A stretch of DNA of 64,000 nucleotides from Lentzea fradiae (lineage in GTDB: Bacteria; Actinomycetota; Actinomycetes; Mycobacteriales; Pseudonocardiaceae): the NCBI RefSeq assembly GCF_900100955.1, contig NZ_FNCC01000001.1, forward strand, positions 248,001 through 312,000, in the 5' to 3' direction. Positions 49,531 through 61,185 of this stretch are shown piece by piece. The stretch's first letter is position 1, and every line of letters starts with the position of its first letter. Both the position numbers and the translations under genes were made by a program. The notes under the pieces are model-generated. The model did not search any database and was not told where the DNA came from. It saw nothing but the letters and a program-made list of their open reading frames with translations.

Positions 49531-51629
49531 TCTTCTCCGATCCCGCGTCCGTCGCCGTCGTCGGCGCCAGCGACGATCCCGCCAAATGGGGCCACTGGCT
49601 CGCCCGCGGAGCGCTGGTAGGACGTGACCGCCGCGCCGTGCACCTCGTGAACCGCGGCGGCGGCCCGGTGCTGTCCGAACCCACGGTCCGATCGTTGTCG
49701 GAACTGACAGAAGCCCCCGAACTGGTGGTGCTCGCCGTGCCCGCGGCCCACGTGCCGGCCGTCGTGGACGAGGCGCTCGCGGTGGGGGTGCGCGGGTTCG
49801 TCGGCATCACGTCCGGAATCGACGAGGCGGTCGTCCGCCGCATCCGTGCCGCGGGCGCCCGCATCCTCGGACCCAACTGCCTGGGCGTGTACGACGCCGC
49901 GACGTCGCTGCACCTCGCGTGGGGCCGGTTCCAGTCGGGCTCGCTCGGGATCGTGTCGCAGAGCGGCCAGGTAGGGCTGGAGATCGGCGGACTCGCAGCG
50001 ACGTCCGGACTCGGCGTCTCGCGGTTCGTCTCGGTCGGCAACCAGGCGGACGTGACGGCGACGGAAGCGTTGCTGGACCTGGTTTCCCACGACATGACGA
50101 CCGTCGTCGGCCTTTACCTGGAGAGCTTCGGACCCGGCATCGTGCCGGCGATGGCGGAGCTGCGCGCAGCCGGAAAACCGGTGGTACTGCTGACGGTCGG
50201 CTCTTCGGCGGCGGCCCAGGAAGCAGCTCTGACACACACGGGCGCACTGACGTCATCTTTGGACGTCGTCGACGCGGCTTGCCGTCGTGCGGGCGCGATC
50301 CGAGTCGCGACCCCGGCGGCACTGGTCGACCTGGCGGCCGTTCTGTCGGGCGGAATACCGCGCGGGCGCCGGATCGGGGTGATCTCGGACTCCGGCGGTC
50401 AGGGCGCGATCGCGGCCGATCTCGCCGTCGCCGCCGGTCTGTCCGTGCCTACGCTGACGTCCGTGGACGGCCTGCCCGAGGGTGCGTCCCGCCGGAACCC
50501 GATCGACCTGGCCGGGGCAGGCGAACGGGACCTGGCGAACTACGCCCGCGCCGTCGAAGTGCTGGCACGCGGGGGAGAAGTCGACACGGTCGTGTTGTCC
50601 GGGTACTTCGGTAGCTACGGGGAGGACACCCCTTCGCTGGAGTCCGCCGAGGTGGCCGTCGCCGAGCGGATCTGCCGTGCGGCAGCGGAAAGCGGCGTCA
50701 CCGTGGTGGTGCACAGCATGCGTCCCGACTCGGCGGCGGTGCGGGCGCTGCGGGCGGGCGGGGTGCCGGTGCAGCACACGATCGAGCGGGCCATGGCTGC
50801 GCTCGGTGACGCGACACGGCTCGCTTCGCTGGACGAACGGTCCACTCGCGCGGCGAGCAGGCCGGGAATGTCGGTGCCGGCTGAAAGAATGAAAGCAGGG
50901 GGACCCCCTGGAGGGGACCCCTGCGCGAGCTTGGCCGCCCGCGAGACCTCGACCGCCGGCGAAAGACAGGTCGCGCGAACAAACGCGCCCCCATCGTGCA
51001 GACCGGGCTACCTGACCGCCAGAACCCTGCTGGACTTCGTCCGCTTCCCCCGAGCCCACGCCGTGACCAGCGTCGCCGAGACAAGAGCCACGCCCCTCAG
51101 GGGCCCCTACGCGCTCAAAGCCGACTGGCTCGCCCACAAGAGCGAACACGACGGCGTGAAAACCAACGTCACCGACCCCGCCGCGGCGTTCGAGGAGATG
51201 CACGCCAGGCTCGGTCCCGGCACCTACGTTCTCGAAGAGATGGACACCCGCGAGAACGCCGTCGAACTGATCATCGGTGCCAGGCAGGACCACTCGTTCG
51301 GTCCGGTCGTCCTCGTCGGGGCGGGGGGCCTGCACGCGGAGCTGTTCAACGACACCGCGATCGAACTGGCCCCGGTCACTCCCGCCACAGCCCGTGAAAT
51401 GCTCGACCGGCTCGTCTGCGCGCCGTTGCTCAAGGGGTGGCGTGGGGCGCCCGCGCCGGACGTCGAGGCGTTGGCCGAGGTCATCGCCCGGATCTCCGAG
51501 ATGATCTCGGCACGGCCGGACCTCGCCGAGATCGAGCTGAACCCGGTACGGGTCGGGCCGGACGGGGTGGTGGCGGTCGACGCGCTCGTCATCCCCGACA
51601 GGCCACTGCAAGAGGAGTGCGCGGAATAA
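49527..51629 (+). CDS. NDP-forming acyl-CoA synthetase (ACD-type) with an internal insertion
   Basis: A 700-residue single-chain enzyme with a CoA-binding domain (VAVVGASDDPAKWG, residues 9-22), CoA-ligase domains (GIVSQSGQVGLE at 141-152 and the phospho-His237 in ALTHTGAL) and a C-terminal ATP-grasp domain (YALKADWLAHKSEHDGVK, EIELNPVRVGPDG). It ligates CoA to a carboxylic acid with nucleotide hydrolysis. Residues about 438-492, between the two halves, are low-complexity and unlike the family; the DNA there contains a GC-rich hairpin at 50895-50924. The frame stays open. It is coupled to the acyl-CoA dehydrogenase. Confidence 0.85.
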   Translation: MIFSDPASVAVVGASDDPAKWGHWLARGALVGRDRRAVHLVNRGGGPVLSEPTVRSLSELTEAPELVVLAVPAAHVPAVVDEALAVGVRGFVGITSGIDEAVVRRIRAAGARILGPNCLGVYDAATSLHLAWGRFQSGSLGIVSQSGQVGLEIGGLAATSGLGVSRFVSVGNQADVTATEALLDLVSHDMTTVVGLYLESFGPGIVPAMAELRAAGKPVVLLTVGSSAAAQEAALTHTGALTSSLDVVDAACRRAGAIRVATPAALVDLAAVLSGGIPRGRRIGVISDSGGQGAIAADLAVAAGLSVPTLTSVDGLPEGASRRNPIDLAGAGERDLANYARAVEVLARGGEVDTVVLSGYFGSYGEDTPSLESAEVAVAERICRAAAESGVTVVVHSMRPDSAAVRALRAGGVPVQHTIERAMAALGDATRLASLDERSTRAASRPGMSVPAERMKAGGPPGGDPCASLAARETSTAGERQVARTNAPPSCRPGYLTARTLLDFVRFPRAHAVTSVAETRATPLRGPYALKADWLAHKSEHDGVKTNVTDPAAAFEEMHARLGPGTYVLEEMDTRENAVELIIGARQDHSFGPVVLVGAGGLHAELFNDTAIELAPVTPATAREMLDRLVCAPLLKGWRGAPAPDVEALAEVIARISEMISARPDLAEIELNPVRVGPDGVVAVDALVIPDRPLQEECAE
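50895..50924. repeat. Intragenic GC-rich hairpin in acyl-CoA synthetase gene
   Basis: GCAGGGG (50895-50901) pairs with CCCCTGC (50918-50924), and further G/C runs between them can form alternative pairings. It lies inside a stretch encoding non-conserved sequence and resembles a small repetitive element inserted in frame. Confidence 0.4.
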
Positions 51630-51806
51630 CCGGCGCGCATCGGGCGTTGTCTGCTACAGTCCGTTCATACCGGCAGTGCGCCAGGCGCACGTAAGTTCCG
51701 GCCAGCCGCTGGAAGATCACACTCCGCGGCGACGAACCCCAGTTTCTGACGCTGGTGGATCGCATCCGACGCCCTCTCCGAACAGGGGGCATCGACGAGC
51801 GCTCTC

Positions 51807-51827
51807 CTCCGCACACGATGTGCGGAG
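51807..51827 (+). promoter_or_regulatory. Stem-loop in the leader of the short rho gene
   Basis: CTCCGCACA (51807-51815) and TGTGCGGAG (51819-51827) form a perfect 9-bp stem with a CGA loop, 45 bp before the Rho-like start. The whole region 51630-51872 (243 bp) is non-coding. A leader-mediated control (for example Rho autoregulation) is possible, but this hairpin alone does not prove it. Confidence 0.45.
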
Positions 51828-51872
51828 TCGATGAAGCGCACCTTCGAGCTACCCTCCTGAAAGGACAGACCC

Positions 51873-52898
51873 GTGAACGTCGGTCTACTCGACATACGCA
51901 ACAACAAGGCATTCCTCCCGGACGGGACGGTGGTGCCGCAAGGGCTGGTGCGTCAGCACGACCTGCGGCGCGGCGACCGGATCAGCGGTGAGGCGCACGA
52001 CGGCAAGCTCGTCAGCGTCGACACCGTCAACGGGCTCAAGCCGCACCGCAGGCCGAGGTTCGAGGACCTCACGCCGCTCTACCCCAACGAAAGGCTGCGG
52101 CTGGAGCACGACCCCCACGAGCTCACCAGCCGCACGATCGACCTGGTCATGCCGGTCGGCAAGGGGCAGCGGGCGTTGGTCGTGGCGCCGCCCAAAGCCG
52201 GTAAGACCGTTGTGCTGCAACAGATCGCTCAGGCGATCGCCAAGAACCACCCCGACGCGCACCTCATCGTCGCACTGGTCGGGGAACGGCCGGAGGAGGT
52301 GACGGACATGCGCGCCACCATTCCGGGCGAGATGTTCGCCTCCACGTTCGACGAGCACCCGAAGCACCACATCGCCGCCGCCGAGCTCGCGGTGGAGCGG
52401 GCCAAGCGGCTGGTCGAGGACGGGCGGGACGTCGTGGTGCTGCTCGACTCGCTCACGCGGCTCGGCAGGGCCTACAACCTGGCCGCGCCCAACGGCGGGC
52501 GCATCCTCAGCGGTGGTGTCGACGCGGGGGCGTTGACACCGCCGAAGAAGTTCCTCGGCGCCGCCAGGAACATCGAGGAGGGCGGCAGCCTCACGATCTT
52601 CGCGACCGCGCTCGTCGAGACCGGGTCCACGGCCGACACGGTGATCTTCGAAGAGCTCAAGAGCACCGGCAACGCCGAGCTGAAGCTCGACCGGAAGGCC
52701 GCGCAGAAGCGGATCTACCCCGCCGTCGACCTGCACCAGTCCAGCACCCGCAAGGCCGAGCTGCTGGTCTCGCCGCAGGAGCTGGCCATCACGGACGCGG
52801 TGCGGCGGGCGATGGCCGACCGCGAGATCGACGTGCTGCTGGAAGGGTTGCGCAAGACGAAGACGAACGCCGAGTTCCTCGTGCAGATGGCGCGCTGA
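51873..52898 (+). CDS. Short Rho transcription termination factor paralog
   Basis: A 341-residue Rho ATPase core: Walker A APPKAGKT (105-112), catalytic VGERPEEVTDM (136-146), Walker B VVVLLDSLTRLGRAYN, Q-loop SGGVDAGAL and the C-terminal helical KTNAEFLVQMAR. Housekeeping actinobacterial Rho is 600-700 residues with an Arg/Asp-rich N-terminal insertion. Here the N-terminal helix bundle is absent and only a shortened RNA-binding region (LLDIRNNKAFLPDGTVV) precedes the motor. It is probably a second, specialised Rho. The start is GTG 51873, preceded by GAAAGGACAG. Confidence 0.9.
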   Translation: MNVGLLDIRNNKAFLPDGTVVPQGLVRQHDLRRGDRISGEAHDGKLVSVDTVNGLKPHRRPRFEDLTPLYPNERLRLEHDPHELTSRTIDLVMPVGKGQRALVVAPPKAGKTVVLQQIAQAIAKNHPDAHLIVALVGERPEEVTDMRATIPGEMFASTFDEHPKHHIAAAELAVERAKRLVEDGRDVVVLLDSLTRLGRAYNLAAPNGGRILSGGVDAGALTPPKKFLGAARNIEEGGSLTIFATALVETGSTADTVIFEELKSTGNAELKLDRKAAQKRIYPAVDLHQSSTRKAELLVSPQELAITDAVRRAMADREIDVLLEGLRKTKTNAEFLVQMAR

Positions 52899-52918
52899 CC
52901 GACCCGTAGGGTTGGGCG

Positions 52919-54049
52919 GTGAGCTTTCTCGAAGTCACGTGGACGGACCCGGCGACGCGGGCGCGCGGGCACCTGGTCATCGACCGGCTGGTGCGCGGGG
53001 TCAGCAGCGGCGGACTGCGGATGCGGGCCGGCTGCACGCTCGACGAGGTGCGCGGGCTGGCACGGGGGATGACGGCCAAGGAAGCGCTGAACTACGAGCC
53101 CGGCGCGCGGTACGTGCCGCTCGGCGGTGCCAAGGGAGGCATCGACTTCGACCCTTCCGATCCGAGAGCCGACGAGGTTCTCACGAACTACCTGTACGCG
53201 ATGTCGCCCTACATCGAACGGTTCTGGACCATGGGGGAGGACCTGGGGTTGCGGCAGTCCACGATCGACGCGGCCATCGAGCGGATCGGGTTGCAGTCGT
53301 CGATCCAGGCCGTGTATCCGTTGCTGGACGACGAAAAGACGGCGCGCCAACGACTTGCGGACGCCTTCCGGGTCACTGTGGACGGTGTCGGGCTGGACGA
53401 GCTGGTCGGCGGCTACGGTGTCGCGCAGGCGGCGCTGATCGGTGTCGAGCACCTGAACCTGAAGAACCCCACCGCTTTCGTGCAGGGTTTCGGTTCGATG
53501 GGAGGCGCGACCGCACGCTATCTCCAGCGCAACGGCGTCAAGGTGGTCGGACTGGCGGACGTGCACGGCGTCATCGCCAACCCCCGCGGACTGGACGTCG
53601 AAACCCTTCTGCTGTCAAGAGATCCCAGCGGCGGCATCGACCGCACCAAGCTGACGGAGAACGACGTGCGGCTGGACGGGGAGCGGTGGCTCGACGTCGA
53701 GGCGGACGTGCTGGTTCCCGCCGCCACCAGCTACGCGATCCACGCCGGCAACGCGCACCGGGTGCAGGCGTCGCTGGTCGTCGAGGCGGCGAACATGCCG
53801 ATGACCGAGGACGCGGAAGCCGTGATCGACGCACTCGTCATCCCGGACGTCATCGCGAACTCCGCCACGAACTCCTGGTGGTGGTGGACCCTGTTCGGCG
53901 ACGTCGAACCGACTGCGGCCTCGGCGTTCGGCAAGATCGACACGAACATGCGGCGGCTCGTCGGACAGGTCATCGCGCGGCCCTCGCCCCGCGCCGCGGC
54001 CAGGGAGATCGCCGCCGACGCGGTCGAGGAGATCGACAAGCGGTTCTAG
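52919..54049 (+). CDS. Glu/Leu/Phe/Val dehydrogenase-family enzyme
   Basis: A 376-residue amino-acid-dehydrogenase fold. The N-terminal dimerisation domain carries the substrate/catalytic loop VPLGGAKGGIDFDPSD (about 60-75), and the Rossmann part has VQGFGSMGGATARYL (about 184-198) followed by GVIANPRGLD. The family deaminates L-amino acids with NAD(P); the specificity pocket cannot be read confidently. It starts at GTG 52919, 20 bp after the Rho-like gene, so the two may be co-transcribed. The C-terminus ends EIDKRF. Confidence 0.85.
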   Translation: MSFLEVTWTDPATRARGHLVIDRLVRGVSSGGLRMRAGCTLDEVRGLARGMTAKEALNYEPGARYVPLGGAKGGIDFDPSDPRADEVLTNYLYAMSPYIERFWTMGEDLGLRQSTIDAAIERIGLQSSIQAVYPLLDDEKTARQRLADAFRVTVDGVGLDELVGGYGVAQAALIGVEHLNLKNPTAFVQGFGSMGGATARYLQRNGVKVVGLADVHGVIANPRGLDVETLLLSRDPSGGIDRTKLTENDVRLDGERWLDVEADVLVPAATSYAIHAGNAHRVQASLVVEAANMPMTEDAEAVIDALVIPDVIANSATNSWWWWTLFGDVEPTAASAFGKIDTNMRRLVGQVIARPSPRAAAREIAADAVEEIDKRF

Positions 54050-54059
54050 ACTCGGGCCC

Positions 54060-54475
54060 ATGCCCGGTCTACAGCACTCCGTCACGATCGCGGCCCAGCC
54101 CGAACGGGTCTGGGCGGTCGTCACCGACGTCGAACGGTGGCCGGAACGCATCCCCACGGTGGACGAGGTGGAACGGCTGGAGCCGGGACCGCTGGCCGTC
54201 GGGTCGCGGACGCGGCTGAAGCAGCCGAAGCTGTCCGAGGCGATCTGGACGGTCACCGAGCTGACCGGCGGGACGTCGTTCACCTGGGTCTCGAGGTCGC
54301 CTGGCCTGTTGATCACGGCCGGGCACGTCGTGGAGCCGGACCCCGCCGGGGCCCGGCTCACGCTCACCCTGAAGCTCTCCGGACCGGTGGCGCCGCTCGG
54401 CTGGCTGATGACCAGAGCGCTGACCAGGCGGTACGTCGAGACCGAGGCGGCCTCCGTGAAGAAGGCCGCCGAGGA

Positions 54476-54479
<4 letters not shown>
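54060..54479 (+). CDS. SRPBCC-family protein (polyketide cyclase/dehydrase-like)
   Basis: A 139-residue START/SRPBCC fold: QHSVTIAAQPERVWAVVTDVERWPERIPTVDEVERL (in parts) is the typical first strand and helix pair, and the protein ends with the long C-terminal helix YVETEAASVKKAAED. These proteins bind hydrophobic ligands; enzymatic activity is not implied. It follows the dehydrogenase by 10 bp. Its stop overlaps that of the convergent UvrA-like gene by 4 bases. Confidence 0.82.
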
Positions 54480-56872
<2,393 letters not shown>

Positions 56873-56925
56873 GGCGCAGAACCTAGCCCGGACGACCTGG
56901 CCGTGCCTTCTCGATTCCTGACCGG

Positions 56926-57642
56926 TTACGCGCGGATCCGGTAGTGGTAGGCGCTCACCTCGCGGAACCCCGTCCGCTCGTACAGGCGGAACGCCCCCTG
57001 GTTCGTCCGCACCATCTGCAGGTACATGTGGTTCGCCTCGCGGGACGCGGCCCAGCTCGCGAGCGCCGCGAGCACCGACCGCGCCGCACCCTGCCCGCGG
57101 GCGTGCGGCAGCGTCGCCATCCCGAACACCCCGGCCCACCCGTCCTCGTCGACGGCCCTGCCCACGGCCACGATGTCGCCGTCGACCTCGGCGTACGCGT
57201 ACGCGCCGGGGTGCTCGATGCGGCTGAGCAGGTCGCGTTCGGCGCTCACGTCGCGGTTCGTCACGGCGTGCCACGCGGTCAGCCACTCGTCGGTGGGCCG
57301 GGAGCTGACCTCGCCCGCGTCCGCGTGGGACTGCCTCAGCACGTCGGCGGTCGACGCGATCTGCAACGACATGTCGTGGCTGCGCGCGTAACCCCGGTCG
57401 CCGAGCCGCTCGTCCAGGTCGTCCGCGCACACGCCCGGCGTGATCTGGAACCGCACCTCGGACCCGCGTGAGGTGCAGAACTCCTCCGCGAGGTCCACGC
57501 GGTCCTCGCGGTCGTGCGGCAGCACCGATCCCACCCACCAGGCGTCGCCGGGGGAGTGGCGCAACCACCAGCCGCCCGCTTCCTCGACGTGGGCGGCCGG
57601 CTGGGCGCGCGCCGCGTACTCCTGCAACGTCTTCAGCAGCAC
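56926..57642 (-). CDS. GNAT-family N-acetyltransferase
   Basis: A 238-residue protein starting at GTG 57642. The acetyl-CoA binding motif is LPHARGQGAARSVLAALASWA (about 175-195, in parts), followed by YLQMVRTNQGAFRLYERTGFREV. The N-terminal half (EEAGGWWLRHSPGDAWWVGSVLP) is the extension seen in many actinobacterial tandem-like GNATs, suggesting a degenerate first GNAT fold. The substrate is unknown. It lies 53 bp upstream of the UvrA-like gene in the same direction, so co-transcription is possible. Confidence 0.83.
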   Translation of the reverse strand: MLLKTLQEYAARAQPAAHVEEAGGWWLRHSPGDAWWVGSVLPHDREDRVDLAEEFCTSRGSEVRFQITPGVCADDLDERLGDRGYARSHDMSLQIASTADVLRQSHADAGEVSSRPTDEWLTAWHAVTNRDVSAERDLLSRIEHPGAYAYAEVDGDIVAVGRAVDEDGWAGVFGMATLPHARGQGAARSVLAALASWAASREANHMYLQMVRTNQGAFRLYERTGFREVSAYHYRIRA

Positions 57643-57717
57643 GCGGTGCTACCACCCCCGGGACGCGGTGATCTCCATGGATCCCTTCTACCGCATCCGG
57701 GCTCGGAACGACATGGA

Positions 57718-59826
57718 TCAGCGCCGGCCCAACCCCGCCAGAGCACTCGCCACGACCGCCATCCCGACGATGCTGATCACCGCCGCGGCGCCGCCCACCG
57801 CGGGTTTCGACAGCTGCCGCACCTCCGAGACCGGGCGCGGTGGCTGCGGCTCGGCCGGTGCGGGAGGGTCCGGTTCGTCCGGCGCCGGTGAGGACGGCGG
57901 CGGCGGTGTGACCGGCGGTGGCTGCACGGGCAGCGGCTCGGCCGTCACCGACTCGATCCGCACGACGGCGCTCTCGGTGACCGCCTGGCCCACTCCCCGC
58001 CCGGACACCGTCAGCCGGGCGTTCACCGGAACCGTGACCTGGCAGGTGTAGGTGATCCGCTCGAACGGCCGCAGCACCGGGAACACCCGGCGGCACGCGG
58101 CGGGCTCGCCCTCGACGCGGACGTTCTCGATCGTGTGCGGGGACGGGTTGCCGACCGTGATCGTCACCGTCACGACCTCGCCCTCGGGAGCACGGTCCGT
58201 CGACCACACCGCGGTGATGGTCAGCCGCGGGTAGATCACCTTCACCTGCACGGACGCCGTCGCCTCGACCGTGCCGCCGAGCTTGTCCGACGCCGTGACG
58301 GTGGCGGTCAGCGCGCCGCTCTCCTCCCCGGCGGGCGCCGTGCAGTCGACGGTGGCGCCGGCGCCGGGGTCGAGCCGGTCCTGCATGGGCTCGCACCCCG
58401 AAGCGGCGCGGGCGGTGAGGCCGTGCAGCGGCGTGTCCCCGGTGTTCGTGACGGTCGTGGTGAACGTGACGGCCTGGCCCGGCAACGCCGTCACCGGTTC
58501 GGCCGGCGCGGTGGCCCGCAGCGCCGGGTGCAGCACGTCGACGGTGGACGCCGCACCGGCGGTGAGCTGGTCGCCGGCGAGGCTCACGCCACCGGCCGTG
58601 ACGGTGGCCTGGTAGTCGTCCTGGGCCGCTGTCGACGAGCACGTGCGGGTGGCCGTGGCGTGTGGCGCGAGCGCACCGATCTGCTGGCCGCACACGGTCA
58701 CCTCCGCCGCCGGGGCGTCACCGGCGTTCGTGACCGTCGCCGTCTGCGTGACCGTGCCGCCGGGGTGCGCCTCCGCGTGTTCCGGCGACACCGCGAGGAC
58801 GAGCTCGGGCAGCGGGAACGACCAGGCGATGCTCTGCACCAGGAACGCGTCCTCGTCGCGCTGGAACGTCAGCTCGGCGCTCTTGGAACCGGGCTGCAGG
58901 ACGCCGTCGGGCACCGTCAGCGTGCGGGCGTCGACGCTCATGTTGTTGGGGTGCGCGGAACCCTGGGCCGACGACGCGAACACGTTGCGGCCGCCGACCG
59001 AGGTGCCGTTGACCAGCAACTGGTCGCCTTCGCCCGCCCAATCGCCCTCGTAGGCGGTGAAGCTGAGCCGGACGCTGCCGCCCGCCGGATGCGTCGGCGC
59101 GATCGGCGTGCGCAGGACCGGCACCCTCGTGGGGAGGCGGACGTGACCGCCGTGCACCGTGACGTGCCGTTTGGCCGGCGCCGCCGCCGTGGCGGCCGGG
59201 AACTTCCAGACGACGGTCAGCGACCAGCCGCCGAAGCAGTCGAAGCCCTGGGGCGTCCAGACGTTGCCGACCGTCACCGTCCCGCCGGTGACGTACCGGG
59301 TTACGTCGGCCTCGGCGCTGTAGAAGGCGTTGTCGGTGCCGCTGATCTCGCCCGGCGCGTCGGCGCGGAACGAGCCGGGGCTGATCGCGGTGCCGTTGAA
59401 CAGCACCGGGTCGCGCGGGCCGCCCGGCGGCGGGGTGGCGCGGTCGCACGCGGTGTTGCCCGCCCAGCCGAGCTTGGCGTAGGCGACGGAGGCACCCGGC
59501 GGGAGGGCGAGCTGGGCGCTGGAGGAGTTGAACGTCCGCGAGTCGCCGTCGGTGTCGGTCCACGACATGCGGTGCGCGTTGTTCTGCGCCGACGGCCCAC
59601 GCCCCTGCTGGTGCAGCGCGTCCACACAGGACTGCGGCGGATACCGGGGCAGCGGCCCGGCCTGCTCCCGCGTCGGGCACGTCACGACCGACTCGCCGAT
59701 GATCGCGACGTCCCCGTACACCGCCTCGTCGAACTGCGTGCGCCACACCTCGGCCGCGCCGACCGGCGGCCCTGGTGAGAGGAGGGCGACCAGCAGCGCC
59801 ACGGCGAGGAGGATCGGGACGCGCAT
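57718..59826 (-). CDS. Large cell-surface protein with DUF11/CARDB-like repeats
   Basis: A 702-residue exported protein. The ATG at 59824-59826 starts a clean signal peptide (MRVPILLAVALLVALLSPGP, cleavage near VGAAE). Residues 30-330 form a beta-rich DUF3344-like domain (VYGDVAIIGESVVTCP, LPPGASVAYAKLGWAG). Residues 330-620 are three or four immunoglobulin-like DUF11/CARDB repeats (TQTATVTNAGDAPAAEVTVC, TFTTTVTNTGDTPLHGL). A Pro-rich spacer and a C-terminal TM with a short basic tail (GLGRR) anchor it. There is no sortase motif. Likely an adhesion or envelope protein. Confidence 0.78.
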   Translation of the reverse strand: MRVPILLAVALLVALLSPGPPVGAAEVWRTQFDEAVYGDVAIIGESVVTCPTREQAGPLPRYPPQSCVDALHQQGRGPSAQNNAHRMSWTDTDGDSRTFNSSSAQLALPPGASVAYAKLGWAGNTACDRATPPPGGPRDPVLFNGTAISPGSFRADAPGEISGTDNAFYSAEADVTRYVTGGTVTVGNVWTPQGFDCFGGWSLTVVWKFPAATAAAPAKRHVTVHGGHVRLPTRVPVLRTPIAPTHPAGGSVRLSFTAYEGDWAGEGDQLLVNGTSVGGRNVFASSAQGSAHPNNMSVDARTLTVPDGVLQPGSKSAELTFQRDEDAFLVQSIAWSFPLPELVLAVSPEHAEAHPGGTVTQTATVTNAGDAPAAEVTVCGQQIGALAPHATATRTCSSTAAQDDYQATVTAGGVSLAGDQLTAGAASTVDVLHPALRATAPAEPVTALPGQAVTFTTTVTNTGDTPLHGLTARAASGCEPMQDRLDPGAGATVDCTAPAGEESGALTATVTASDKLGGTVEATASVQVKVIYPRLTITAVWSTDRAPEGEVVTVTITVGNPSPHTIENVRVEGEPAACRRVFPVLRPFERITYTCQVTVPVNARLTVSGRGVGQAVTESAVVRIESVTAEPLPVQPPPVTPPPPSSPAPDEPDPPAPAEPQPPRPVSEVRQLSKPAVGGAAAVISIVGMAVVASALAGLGRR

Positions 59827-59876
59827 GCAGGGCCTTCCGGTCGGGTCAGCCCAGGTTGGCACGCGTGGTCCGGCTT

Positions 59877-59892
59877 GTCAGCGCGCGCTGAC
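59877..59892. promoter_or_regulatory. Perfect 16-bp palindrome upstream of the surface-protein gene
   Basis: GTCAGCGCGCGCTGAC is a perfect palindrome 51 bp before the surface-protein start codon, in the divergent region shared with the DUF4239 gene. It could be an operator. Nothing else was recognised in 59893-60077. Confidence 0.4.
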
Positions 59893-60077
59893 CAGGGCGT
59901 CCTCACTCTCCGTCGAGGACGGTGGCGCCGCGGTTCTCCTGTTCGGGTAACGGGTGTTCCGCGCGGGGTCCGATGTGGACCGGCTGTGCACGGGTTCGGA
60001 CGAGGTTGGTCTCGTCGGGCGGGGAAGTGTGCCGGGAAGCGTGAAGTTGGTGGTCAACGGCGTCCGGCTGTGGGGAG

Positions 60078-60872
60078 ATGGGAGTCATGTGGACAGCTCT
60101 GCTCGTCGTACTCGTGTCGGTGGTCGTCGCCGCCGTCGCCTGCGTCCTGTTCGGGCGGGGGCGGGCACGGTCCCACGAGCAGGCCGACGACCGGGACGCG
60201 GACTCGCGCGGGTTCCTCGGTGCGGTGATCAGCGGGCTGTTCATCGTCGCGCTGGCGTTCTACGTGGTGATCGTGTGGGAGGAGAACGGCGCCGCCGAGG
60301 ACAACGCCGCACGGGAGGCCGCCGCCATCGCCGACATCTACTGGCAGACCCCGGTCCTGCCGCAGCCGCAGCGCGACGTGATCCGCGGGCTGCTCACCGA
60401 GTACCCGAGGCTGGTGGCGGAGAAGGAATGGCCGCAGCTGGCCGTCGGCGAGGCCGACCCGGCCACGACCGCGGCGCTGCACTCGCTGCACGCGGAGGTC
60501 GTGAGCCTGCCCGCCACGCCGGACGTCGTGAAGAGCGCGCGCGAACGCGCGGTGGAGCGGTTGCGGGAGATCACCGACCTGCGGCGCGAGCGGCTCGACT
60601 CGGCGGGCGGGCTCGACGCCACGGGCATGATGATGCTGGTCGGCACCATCGCCGGGTCCGTGGCGATGGTGGTGTACCCGTTCCTGATCGGGTTCACGGC
60701 GCGTGCGCGGCACGTCGTGCAGCTGTGCCTCACCACGGCCGTGCTGGCGCTGGTGTGCGTGCTGTGCCTGGGGATGATGCAGCCGTTCGACGGGTTGTTC
60801 CAGGTGGAGCCGGAGTCGTTCACGAGCCTCACGGAGGAGCTGGCGGAGATCCCCGTCGACCGGAGCCGATGA
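60078..60872 (+). CDS. DUF4239 (bestrophin-like) membrane protein
   Basis: A 264-residue protein. TM1 is at the N-terminus (TALLVVLVSVVVAAVACVLF), with further helices at about 52-70, 180-200 and 212-232. The sequence DSRGFLGAVISGLFIVALAFYVVIVWEE and the helical region PVLPQPQRDVIRGLLTEYPRL (in parts) match DUF4239, which is remotely related to bestrophin-type channels. The start may be ATG 60078 or ATG 60087, the latter with a better-placed GGGGAG. Function unknown. Confidence 0.78.
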   Translation: MGVMWTALLVVLVSVVVAAVACVLFGRGRARSHEQADDRDADSRGFLGAVISGLFIVALAFYVVIVWEENGAAEDNAAREAAAIADIYWQTPVLPQPQRDVIRGLLTEYPRLVAEKEWPQLAVGEADPATTAALHSLHAEVVSLPATPDVVKSARERAVERLREITDLRRERLDSAGGLDATGMMMLVGTIAGSVAMVVYPFLIGFTARARHVVQLCLTTAVLALVCVLCLGMMQPFDGLFQVEPESFTSLTEELAEIPVDRSR

Positions 60873-60923
60873 CACGCCACCGCCCACGCACGCCGTGGCG
60901 CACGTGGGCGGAGCCGCGGGCGG

Positions 60924-61118
60924 TCAGTAGCCGCGGTCGGGCATGATCACCCAGAGCACGAGGTAGACGACGAACTGCGGTCCGGGCAGAAGGCAGGACA
61001 GCAGGAACAGAAGGCGCACGGTGCCCGCCTTCATCCCCCAGCGCTGGGCCAGCCCCGCGCACACACCCGCGATCCTCCGGTTGGTCCTGGGCCTGCTCAA
61101 AGCAACTGTCGTGGTCAT
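60924..61118 (-). CDS. PspC-domain small membrane protein
   Basis: A 64-residue protein that is almost entirely a PspC domain: RRIAGVCAGLAQRWGMKAGTVRLLFLL, then FVVYLVLWVIMPDRGY (in parts). The ATG at 61116-61118 gives the usual short N-terminus. In enterobacteria PspC senses membrane stress; stand-alone domains in actinomycetes are of unknown function. It lies 67 bp from the TetR gene that shares its direction. Confidence 0.87.
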   Translation of the reverse strand: MTTTVALSRPRTNRRIAGVCAGLAQRWGMKAGTVRLLFLLSCLLPGPQFVVYLVLWVIMPDRGY

Positions 61119-61185
61119 GACTCCAGGGTGCCCAAAAATCACCGCTTGCCGCATCGGGGACGAACCCTGGTTGAACCCGGAGGCG

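Noticed and set aside
51807-51827. Hairpin before the Rho-like gene as a riboswitch
   Set aside because: Only one simple stem is visible and no known riboswitch core could be matched; it is reported only as a leader stem-loop.
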